52,500 nucleotides of DNA from Prorocentrum cordatum (taxonomy: Eukaryota; Sar; Dinophyceae; Prorocentrales; Prorocentraceae): contig CAUYUJ010007225.1 in NCBI GenBank assembly GCA_963575745.1, positions 1-52,500 on the forward strand. Reading direction: 5' to 3'. Made by a program: the position numbers and the translations under genes. The notes below the pieces were generated by a model that was not told the DNA's origin, did no database searches, and saw only the letters and a list, made by a program, of their open reading frames with translations. This document shows, one piece after another, positions 1-8,341 of this stretch (position 1 is the stretch's first letter; each line of letters starts with the position of its first letter).

Positions 1-65
1 ATCCTGCTGACCTTGTTCCTCGCCTTCCGACTGGAGCTCGTCCTCCTGATGGGTGCGTTGTTTAA

Positions 66-515
66 GTTCCTCGTGGTCCGGGTGCTCCCATTCTTGCCCA
101 TGCCGGCGCTCGGGACCTGTGGTCAACCGGTCCGGACCCATGGTCCCAAGCGCCTGTATGTCCCGTTCCTCGTGCTGGTGCTCTTCGGCCAGCTGCGGTT
201 GCAGAGGAGCCAGCTCAGCGTGATGTTCAGCGGGCCGTTTGTCCTGGCAAGGGCGGTGCGCCCGATGATGATGGTTGCATTGCTCTTCGTCGCGCTCGAT
301 TTGGTGTCGCTGGTGTTCCCCGTGCTGCTTTTCCTGGCCAGGGGAATGCGCCTGACGATGATGATCGAGCTTTTCGTCGACAGCCTCCGCGGCCGCCTGC
401 GGGCACAGCGGTTCCTGGCGGTTTCCTTGGCAAGGGCAAGGGCCAGGGCAAGAGCGAAGGCAAGGGCATCACGGCGGAGCAGAAGCTGAGGAGGGCCCAG
501 CGCTTTGCTCCTTAG
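66..515 (+). CDS. C-terminal part of a Gly/Lys/Pro-rich low-complexity protein
   Basis: This frame is open from the stop at 63-65 to the TAG at 513-515. It reads as a Pro/Ala/Arg-rich protein with an internal repeat (PGKGGAPDDDG, then PGQGNAPDDDD) and ends in a GKGKGQGKSEGKG stretch followed by a short charged tail. A repeat that is coherent at the protein level in this frame, and not in the longer overlapping frame, is the reason for choosing it. No start is visible: the stop at 63 marks an upstream exon boundary, a frameshift or a pseudogene. GKGKG tails are common in dinoflagellate RNA-binding and retroelement proteins, but no domain can be named. Function unknown. Confidence 0.4.
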   Translation, partial: VPRGPGAPILAHAGARDLWSTGPDPWSQAPVCPVPRAGALRPAAVAEEPAQRDVQRAVCPGKGGAPDDDGCIALRRARFGVAGVPRAAFPGQGNAPDDDDRAFRRQPPRPPAGTAVPGGFLGKGKGQGKSEGKGITAEQKLRRAQRFAP

Positions 516-877
516 GTTTCCTCCACCCTTGCCTCCTCCTATAATGATTATTTATTCCCTCCCTCCGCCTCTCCCCCCCGTAGCTGTGGCGACAGTATTG
601 TTGGGGCGGTGGAGGCTTGGTGGATGGAGGAGATGTTGTGTGGGCAATGACATATTGGCCGCCTGCAGCCCCAAAGGCGGGCGGGCAGGCACTGGAACTG
701 GCGACTGCCAGCGTGGAGTTGAGGCGGGAGACCTTGCGTGGTGTTGTCTCGGAGGTTGCGCTTTCTGGCATGCCGGTGCGAAGGGGGCCCTGTGCCGCTG
801 AGCGGTGCAGGGTCTCCCTCTAACCTTTGTTGCTGGATGGCGCAGCCTTGTCCCCCCGAAGTGCCAAATCCAATAAA
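516..877 (+). other. 3' untranslated-like region ending in AATAAA
   Basis: Non-coding stretch after the stop at 513-515. An AATAAA hexamer lies at 872-877 and the CTC array begins on the very next base. A poly(A)-signal-like hexamer abutting a microsatellite is also how LINE copies with a simple-repeat tail end, so this could be the 3' end of a retroposed transcript instead of a host 3' UTR. Confidence 0.3.
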
Positions 878-1062
878 CCTCCTCCTCCTCCTCATCCTCA
901 TCCTCCTCCTCCTCCTCCTCCTCCTCCCCCTCCTCCCCCTCCTCTTCCTCTTCCTCCTCCTCCTCCACATATTTCTTCTTCTCCTCCTTCAATGTATCCT
1001 CCTCCTCCTTCTCCTCCTCCTCCTCCGCCTCCTCCTCCTCCTCCTCCTTTCCCACCTCCTCA
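878..1062 (+). repeat. (CTC)n trinucleotide array
   Basis: Almost uninterrupted CTC/CCT triplets with scattered T-rich interruptions. All apparent long reading frames across it (poly-Pro, poly-Leu, poly-Ser, or poly-Glu/Arg on the other strand) are products of the repeat. Confidence 0.95.
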
Positions 1063-1224
1063 TCATCGTCGCCCTCTCCCAATCCCTTCCTCGTCGTCAT
1101 CCTTCCCCTGCTTCTTCTCCATGTGTTCCCCCCTTCCCCCTGGTCGGGGCAAACAAATCGAATTCCCTCGGCGCCGTCGCCGCCTCGGCCAGCGCGCGCG
1201 CATTCGCCGACGGCTGGTTCGCAA

Positions 1225-1335
1225 AGCCTTTGGGACAGCTCCGCGGGCCACGCCTTTGGGACAACCCCGCGGGCCGCTGGGGCGCGGGGGCAGGCCGTCG
1301 GGACAACCCCGCGGGCCAGACCGTTGAGGCAATCA
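1225..1335 (+). repeat. Short GC-rich tandem repeat
   Basis: Three to four degenerate copies of a 25-30 bp unit built around GGGACAACCCCGCGGGCC. No coding frame can be assigned. Confidence 0.6.
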
Positions 1336-1364
1336 CGCGGACCTCTAGCTACGCGCCGCGGCGC

Positions 1365-1554
1365 TCATGCGGGAGGCAGCACGAAGCCAAGCTCCGCGGC
1401 AAGCTGCTCGGCCTCATAGCTGGAGGTCTTCGCTTTCTCCTCGAACTTCTTGAGCGCCTCCCGCAAGGACGCCGGCAGCCCGCGCTCCAGAAACTCGCGC
1501 GAGGGCGGCCGCAGGATCAGCATGTTCAGCATGCACGTGGCGACGAAGAGGGCC
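1365..1554 (-). CDS. Terminal exon of an unidentified protein
   Basis: The minus-strand frame ends with a Lys/Glu-rich, helix-forming tail (ALKKFEEKAKTSSYEAEQLA) and stops at 1365. It is preceded by a hydrophobic stretch (ALFVATCMLNMLIL). A splice-acceptor-like CCCGCAG lies just upstream, so the exon probably begins at 1554. The frame stays open to 1700 but loses coding character there. The product may be membrane-anchored with a cytosolic helical tail. The family is not recognised. Confidence 0.35.
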
Positions 1555-1784
1555 CTGCGGGCCGAAAAGCCTCGGACCTCGACTCTTGAACTTAAGAGTT
1601 CGAACCTCGACGTAAACCCGTTCCTCAGACACCGGTCCTCAAAATCGGTCCTCAGACCTCCACCGAAGTGTATCGCGCGCAGTTTTTCGTCCTGGGTCAA
1701 ACTTCGACGGCCCCGGGGCCCCCGAACGGCCCCCAGACTCCAAAATCAAAACGCCGACCCGACATCGACGACGACGATGACGAC

Positions 1785-4010
1785 GAGGGAGCTCCCGCCT
1801 GAGACTTCCTCGCAATTCACGCACAGACGAGGCTCCCGTCTGATACTTCCTCCACATTCAAGCTTGAGGAACCCAAAAATGACGACAGTTTCAGGATGCC
1901 GATGACCCGCCTCGGACTCGAACACGCAACGGAAGCCCATTGAGGGGGAGCTCCCGCCTGAGGCTTCCTCACAATTCACTCACAGACGAAGCTCCCGCCC
2001 AATACTTTCTCCATGTTCAAGCCTGAGGAGCCCCAAACTGACAACAGTTACAAGATTCCTATGACCCGCCTCCGATTCAAACATGCAGAGCGGGCCCGGC
2101 AAGGAGGGGGCTCCCGCCTCAGATCTCCTCGCAATTCACTCACAGACGAGGCTCCCGCCTCTTCGTCCATATTCAAGCCTGAGGAGCCCAAAAGTGACGA
2201 CAGTTACAAGATGCCGATGACCCACCTCGGATTCGAACATGCAGCGCGGGACCCTCAGGGACGGAGCTCCCGCCTGAGGCTTCCTCGCAATTCACGCACA
2301 GACGAGGCTCCCGTCTGAACCCAAAAATGACGACAGCTTCAGGATGCCGATGACCCGCCTCGGACTCGAACATGCAGCGCGGGCCCCTCAGGGAGGGAGC
2401 TCCCGCCTGAGGCTTCCTCGCAATTCACTCACAGACGAAGCTCCCGCCTGATACTTCCTCCATGTTCAAGCCTGAGGAGCCGAAAAGTGACGACAATTAC
2501 AAAATTCTGATGACCCGCCTCGGATTCAAACATGAAATGCGGGCCCCTTAGGGAGGGAGCTCCCGCCTGAGACTTCCTCACAATTCACTCACAGACGAGA
2601 CTCCCGCCTGATACTTCCTTCACATTCAAGCCTGAGAAGCCCAAAAATGACAACAGTTTCAGAATGCCGATGACCCGCCTCGGATTCAAACATGCAGCGC
2701 GGGCCCCTGTAGGGAGGGAGCTCCCGCCTGAGACTTCCTCGCAATTCACTCACAAACGAGGCTCCCGCCTGATACTTCCTCCATATTCAGGCCTGAGGAA
2801 CCCAAAGGTGACGACAGTTACAGGATGCCGATGACCCGCCTCGGATTCGAACATGGAATGCGGGCCCCTTAGGGAGGGAGCTCCCGCCTGAGACTTCCTC
2901 ACAATTCACTCACAGACGAGGCTGCCGCCGGATACTTCCTTCCTATTCAAGCCTGAGGGGCCCAAAAGTGACGACAGTTACAGGATGCAGATGACCCGCC
3001 TCGGATTCGAACATGCAGCACGGGCCCCTCAGGGAGGGAGCTCCCGCCTGAGACTTCCTCGCAATTCACTCACAGACGAGGCTGCCGCCGGATACTTCCT
3101 CCATATTCAAGCCTGAGGAGCCGAAAAATGACGACAGGTACAGGATGCCGATGACCCGCCTCGGATTCGAACATGACACGCGGGCCCCTTAGGGATTGGG
3201 TTCCCGCCTGAGACTTCCTCACAATTCACTCACTGACGAGGCTCCCGCCTGATGCTTCCTCCACATTTAGGCCTGAGAAGCCCAAAAATAACGACAGTTA
3301 CAGGATGCCGATGACCCGCCTCGGATTCGAACATGCAGTGCGCGCCCCTTATGGGAGGGAGCTCCCGCTTGAGACTTCCTCGCAATTCACTCACAGACGA
3401 GGCTCCCGCCTGATACTTCCTCCATATTCAGGCCTGAGGAGCCGAAAAATGACGACAGTTACAAAATTCCGATAACCCGCGCGGGCCCCTGTAGGGAGGG
3501 AGCTCCCGCCTGAGACTTCCTCACAATTCACTCAGACGAGGCTCCCGCCGGATACTTCCTCCACATTCAAGCCTGAGGACCCAAAAAATGACGACAGTTA
3601 CAGGATGCCGATGACCCGCCTCGGATTCGAACATGGAATGCGGGCCCCTTAGGGAGGGAGCTCCCGCCTGAGACTTCCTCACAATTCACTCACAGACGAG
3701 GCTCCCGCCTGATACTTCCTCAACATTCAGGTCTGAGGAGCCGAAAAGTGACGACAGTTAGAAAATTCCGATGACCCGCCTCGGACTCGAACATGCAGCA
3801 CGGGCCCCTTCAGGGAGGGAGCTCCCGCCTGAGACTTCCTCACAATTCACTCACAGACGAGGCTCCCTCCTGATACTTCCTTCCTCCATTGTCAAGCCTG
3901 AGGGGCCCAAAAATGACGACAATTGCAGGAGTCCGATGACCCGCCTCGGATTCGAACATGCAGCGCGGACCCCATAAGGAGGAGGCTCCCGCCTGAGACA
4001 TCCTCCATTG
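1785..4010 (+). repeat. Satellite of about 158-bp units, roughly 15 copies
   Basis: Head-to-tail units start near 1785, 1943, 2103, 2260, 2391, 2550, 2710, 2870, 3030, 3190, 3350, 3500, 3650, 3810 and 3975. Two units (2260 and 3350) are internally shortened. Each unit contains a half-length duplication (GCTCCCGCCTGAGACTTCCTC then GCTCCCGCCTGATACTTCCTC), a GCCTGAGGAGCC palindrome, and CCTCGGATTCGAACATG. Units differ from each other by scattered substitutions, so the array is not freshly amplified. Short frames in it are repeat artefacts. Confidence 0.95.
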
Positions 4011-4300
4011 TCATGCCAGGGTGTGAGTGATGACGAAATGATGAGTGATTGAACGATGATGGTCACTGAGTCAATGAGTAAATGATGATCATTATGGTGA
4101 CGATGAGAAGAGACTGCGAAGTGAGTGCGTGAGTGTGCGATTGAATGAGTGTGAGTGTAAGTAAGTGTGTGATTGATGAAGATGATGATGATGATGCTGC
4201 TGATGATGATGAGTGAAGGGGTGAGTGAGGGTGAACGATGACGAGGGAGAGAGGGGGTGAGGGAGGACTGCGCGGGGTGTCCAGAAAAAAACAAGAACCC
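4011..4300 (+). repeat. GTGAGT / GATGAT low-complexity region
   Basis: Purine- and T-rich cryptically simple DNA (runs of GTGAGTGAGTG and GATGATGATG) between the satellite and the G tract. No gene seen. Confidence 0.7.
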
Positions 4301-4317
4301 CACTTAGGATGTGAGGA

Positions 4318-4339
4318 GGGGGGGGGGGGAGGGAGGGGG

Positions 4340-4383
<44 letters not shown>

Positions 4384-4475
4384 GGGGTGTGTGGGGGTGG
4401 TGGTGGGGGGGGGGGGGGGGGTGGGGGGAGGGGGGGTGGTGGGGGGGGAGGGGGGGGGTGGGGGGGGGGGGGGGG

Positions 4476-4509
<34 letters not shown>

Positions 4510-4603
4510 GGGGGGGGGGGGGGGGGTGGGAAAAGGTGGGGGGGGGGGGGGGGGGGGGGGGGGAGGGGGGGGGTGGGGGGGTGGGATGGGGGGGGGGGGG
4601 GGA
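4318..4603 (+). repeat. Near-homopolymeric G tract (about 285 bp)
   Basis: Almost every base is G, with single T or A interruptions and no C. Such a strand could form many stacked G-quadruplexes. Homopolymeric G on this scale is also a known failure mode of sequencing and consensus calling, so the true length is uncertain. Confidence 0.9.
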
Positions 4604-4867
4604 AGAGAAAAAAAATAAAATAAAAAAAAAAATAAGAGAAAGGGGCGAGAAATACAAAGAAACATGTCATGGGAGCCGCCCGGGAGCCGCTTCACTCAAA
4701 AAAATACGATGGACACGGGCCATTAGAACCTGGGTCGCCTCCTGTCTACCCCCCCATCCCCCCCCTTTGATACTTCTCCCGACTAACGGATCGCGATGCT
4801 ACGCGCGCTTTCCGTCATCTGCCGCCCCCTGTAGGCTTGCCATAGAGGTGCCTGTCCCGCGGAAGGC
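4604..4867 (+). other. No gene seen
   Basis: An A-rich patch (4608-4640) follows the G tract, then unremarkable sequence leads into the CCAAGA repeat. Confidence 0.5.
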
Positions 4868-5115
4868 CCGGAAACGACCTCAATGTCCAGAAAAAATCGT
4901 CAAAGACGGCTCAAGATGGTTTCCAAGAGGGCGAGATGCCTTCCAAGTTCGCCCAAGAATGTCCAAGATGGCGTCGAAGATGGTGCCAGAGGGTCCAAGA
5001 TACGTCCAAGTCCGCCCAACAAAACTCCAAGACAGGCCAAGACGGCCCAAGAGGCCCCCAAGGCCTCCAAGACAGCTCGACAGGCTCCAAGAGGGCCTCC
5101 AGGGAGACCCGAAGA
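4868..5115 (+). repeat. CCAAGA-family repeat, left part of the unit split by the retrotransposon
   Basis: Short CCAAGANGGCC-like motifs recur every 10-30 bases. The last 30 bases (CCAAGAGGGCCTCCAGG...GAAGA) match the sequence just before GAAGA at 22,373-22,377 in the intact downstream unit, so this is the left flank of the interrupted repeat. GAAGA at 5,111-5,115 is the left target-site duplication. Confidence 0.8.
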
Positions 5116-5377
5116 ACTCTAAAGCGAGCTGAGGGACGTCAGGAGTGGAAGCGAGCGTGCGCCCGCGGCCGCGTCGGCTCAAGCGGCCGGCCGCCCAAAT
5201 TTGACTGTGCCTCACTGCGAGGCACACAATTGCTATCGAGACCAAAAGGATCTTCCGATTGCTTGAGGTGGCATCTCCTCTCATACTGGGACTATCGTTA
5301 CTACGGTACAACAGAGCTGGACCTTGGCTTCGCCTAAGGCGTAGCTGCTGGCTGGGCCTTCCAGCCCCCTTCAAACT
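5116..5377 (+). repeat. 5' LTR of the copia-type element
   Basis: 262 bp, the same length as the right copy and about 95% identical by eye. It contains a GC-rich core with two NotI/EagI-like sites and GGCTCAAG at 5,176-5,183, and the inverted motif CTTCGCCTAAGGCG near its 3' end. No TATA-like box is obvious, which is usual for dinoflagellate promoters. Confidence 0.9.
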
Positions 5378-5395
5378 TGGTAGCGGAACTGGCCT
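5378..5395 (+). promoter_or_regulatory. Primer binding site-like sequence for initiator tRNA-Met
   Basis: The sequence TGGTAGCGGAACTGG starts directly after the 5' LTR. TGGTAGC followed by a G-A-rich run resembles the complement of the 3' end of eukaryotic initiator tRNA-Met (TGGTAGCAGAGG...), the usual primer of Ty1/copia elements. The match is imperfect beyond the first seven bases. Confidence 0.6.
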
Positions 5396-5619
5396 ATGGT
5401 GGTCAGTTCTAGCTTTTCCCCTCACCATCCAGGGCACTATCTGGTGGACTACAGATATGGTGGAACATCAGGGTGCAGTTGGATTGCGCGGAAGAATGTA
5501 TACAACCACGTAGTACCGCAAGGAAACTTGCAGCGATACCTCTGTCCAAGCGGAAGTCTCTCATCTCTCACTCACATCTTACAGACTTGCGCTAGTACAC
5601 TCCTGAAGTCCACCCACCT

Positions 5620-6575
5620 ACTCCAATTTGAAATTTATTCGAAGACATTATGCATGGAAACATGCGATGCGACATACTGCCGCCTCCGACCCAACGCAGG
5701 CTTCCGACGACAGAACAGAAGTCCCCACCGACTACATCCGACTACGACCTACGAGGCCACTGATTGGGGTTACTATCTTTGGGCTCATATGGGTCGCTAT
5801 TGGGTGCGCGGTAGGACATTATTAAGTTTGGCGTCAATATAGGCGATCGCCACACCGACGGCGCCACCTACATTATGTTCCTCTTAAGTACGAAGTTCGA
5901 GAACCTAGAAGAGGAACGCCAACTCAACTCTGGCACGGATTTGATTGACTTTCGAGTCCATGCGGGTGAACGTATCGACCAGACGTAAGCACGGTTTGAG
6001 ATAGCCCGCTACGAAGCTGAAACCGCCGGCTTCAATATCCCCAACTTCCAAATCCTGACAGTAATTATATTCAGAGCTCTTGGAGTGGGGACATCGCGTG
6101 CACAACAACTCCTGCAGCCTCTGAACCACCACATGCCGAGGGACCAACTACAATTTGACGCTCTACTTGAACGCATGAGTCATATGCTCACATAGCTGAG
6201 AGGACCCCTGGCAACATTGGTGGTATCTTTAGCCACGGTCACCGAACCGAGACCTTCCACGCAGAGGCCAACGCAGGGCAACCTGCCAACAACGTCTGGA
6301 ACGATGATCCAAAGCCAACTGAGACGACTACACCGTTGGCTCAGAATGGTGGAACGGCCTCGGGGTCGCAAGACCCCTGGGCCAGATCTAGGGGACCGCC
6401 CGACGCGGCTTTCCCTATACAAGCTATGACCCTAGTGGACTCAGCGGGGCAACCCGCCGAGTCCGACTTCGACTCCGGTACCGATACGGATGCGTCTTCC
6501 GATGATGAAGCTACCGCGTTGGATTACTCTGATATGCCTACATACCCGACTGAAGAGCAACAAACTCAATAGTTT
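5620..6575 (+). pseudogene. gag capsid-like region, broken
   Basis: The Gag-like segment is read from about 5,930 to 6,195 in one frame (RFEIARYEAETAGF, NFQILTVIIFRALGVG, LLQPLNHHMP) and continues two frames over to 6,570. It has a long-helix, leucine-rich capsid character followed by an acidic Ser/Asp tail (SDFDSGTDTDASSDDE). Interruptions are a TAA at 5,986, a frameshift near 6,195 and a TAG near 6,570. In an active element this part would form the virus-like particle that packages the RNA. The start is not defined because frames upstream of 5,900 are interrupted. Two hairpin repeats (6,273 and 6,444) encode AGQPA inside it. Confidence 0.6.
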
Positions 6576-7260
6576 TTTGGGGGCCAGTCCGAAGAAACCA
6601 GTCCGAAGGGTAAGACGTATTGTACGACGGTCACTTAAAGGAAAAGGCCAGGGCCGAAGTAAAGGGAAAGGCAAGCGTCGGCGATTACATGGTTGAGGTA
6701 TACTAGCATTCCTAGCGTGTCTCACTGGACCTTAGTATGAGGAAATGTTTTTAGGTACTGGCAGAAACCGCCGCAGGCATACATCAGGCAAAGGTAAAGG
6801 ACGACGAGGAAATCCAAAGGATGCCAACGGCAAAATTATGGAGTGCGACATATGTCACAGCACACAACATTTCCGACGCGAGTGCCCCCAAGGTGATGGA
6901 AGAGGCAGGGGTCCGTCAATACATCTGGCTCAAACGGACTCCGACATACAATATGTTGATTGGGAGTCGCTTTTAGCCGACCCTGCCGACGGCTCAGCCA
7001 CAATTGCTCACTTCATGGCTGCCAGGTATCTAAGTGCCAGCATGACCCTCGAGAATTACGCCGGCGAGCTGTTCGAGGAGGTGTTTACTGGCCACAACGA
7101 CATTCATTTGGCAGAATGCAACCTGCAGATATTGAGTTCGTCGAGAACTTCCACATGCCCGTCGACAGTGATTCTGGCATGGCGGGGGCACCCGCGGACT
7201 CAGATTCTACCACTCCTGCAACAAATTAGGAAATACATGCGATGTTCTATCCTCGGCTGA
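6576..7260 (+). pseudogene. gag nucleocapsid region with CCHC zinc knuckle
   Basis: Basic GKGKG-rich segments flank a perfect CX2CX4HX4C zinc knuckle (CDICHSTQHFRREC), with Cys codons at 6,844, 6,853 and 6,883 and His at 6,868. Knuckles of this type bind the packaged retroelement RNA. The frame from 6,745 runs to 7,260, but coding character shifts to another frame after about 7,130 (acidic PVDSDSGMAGAPADSDS). The basic part before 6,696 is separated by a stop and so belongs to a decayed continuous gag. Confidence 0.7.
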
Positions 7261-8048
7261 TTGGAAATCCGACAAACATGGAATTAATCGATGATGACCC
7301 TCTGCGGGGAAGCCCGCGCGACGCTGGTGATCTATCTGAGCGCATTCAATGTGAGCTTGGTCAGAATGAAGAATTTCAATATACTTTTGTTGCATCAGAT
7401 CGGTCCGCCAGCCGCCAGAGACGATCGCCAAGCCGCCTACCGTTGATAAGGAAGAGCTACCATGACGATCCAAGTCTCCCCGTGGGCGAGGAGGGCGAGC
7501 GGGAAGACGATGACCGCGTGATACGTCGCGGTCGGGCTCCCAGTCACTCGCCAGATCGCACGCGAGCCCGCTCTAGCGGTGCTCGTTCGAGCGGTGTTCA
7601 GCGCCCTCATCCTCCTGAGGCGGGAACCACTGGGGGCCCGCCATGGCAGGCGACTAAAGCAAATACTCCCCCAAGGAGGGACCGCCCGCGGGGAAACCCG
7701 CCTCGAGATGACCAACATCGAGAAGGCGAATATCCAGAAGGTGACATACAGCGTTTGAAGGGCTACACTGAAGCTGGATTGGCTCGTCAGTACATACCCG
7801 CAAATCAGATGACATACCGGTTGGAAAAGGGCTGGACTGAGCATCAAATCCGGAACTGGTATTCTCTTCGTCAGGTCAAACGAGATGACGCAGGCATTAC
7901 CATACGTTCAAAGGCGGGACCTACCAAATCGCAAGAAAAGGTTGTCAAGCGCGACCTCAAAAGGGCCATCATCGAGGATCGAAAACGCTACACAGGCGTT
8001 TGTTGCACAGCCCCAGCTATGCTGATCACGGGCTCGGCTGCCCCATGA
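7242..8048 (+). pseudogene. Arg/Pro-rich polyprotein segment, unidentified
   Basis: A frame open for 268 codons with an Arg/Ser/Asp-rich disordered front half and a more structured back half (YTEAGLARQYIPANQMTYRL, GWTEHQIRNWYSLRQVKRDD). It ends at 8,048 and similar coding character (AEEIAHSSLVWQNLIPTHYL) continues in another frame to about 8,295. It sits between the zinc knuckle and the KptA-bearing segment. No family recognised; it may be an accessory linker or DNA/RNA-binding region of the element. Confidence 0.4.
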
Positions 8049-8341
8049 GACGCCCATCAAGAAGCCCGAATTCCAAAAGAACACCGTAGGTTTGGTCCCA
8101 TGGAGATGGTCGGGGTCACTGTACTGATCCCAACACTACGCCATATCTTGAGCAGCTGACGGAGAAAGGTTACGACCCCGCCACCGCTGAAGAAATAGCT
8201 CATTCAAGCCTCGTTTGGCAGAACTTGATACCTACTCATTACTTGGTGCAGTTCAATCGCGAGTGGCACGCGGCGAACCCTGCTGATCAGAAATGAGAAG
8301 AAGAAGGCCAACAAGAAACTGGTGAAGATGAAGATGATAAA

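Noticed and set aside
1785-4010. CRISPR-like array
   Set aside because: Units are contiguous and diverge gradually; there are no constant repeats separated by unique spacers.
1785-4010. tRNA genes, suggested by TTCGAATCC in each satellite unit
   Set aside because: No T-stem pairing and no cloverleaf can be drawn around the motif; only a box-B-like match remains.
4063-5132. Poly-Gly and poly-Pro frames over the G tract
   Set aside because: Homopolymer translation without support.
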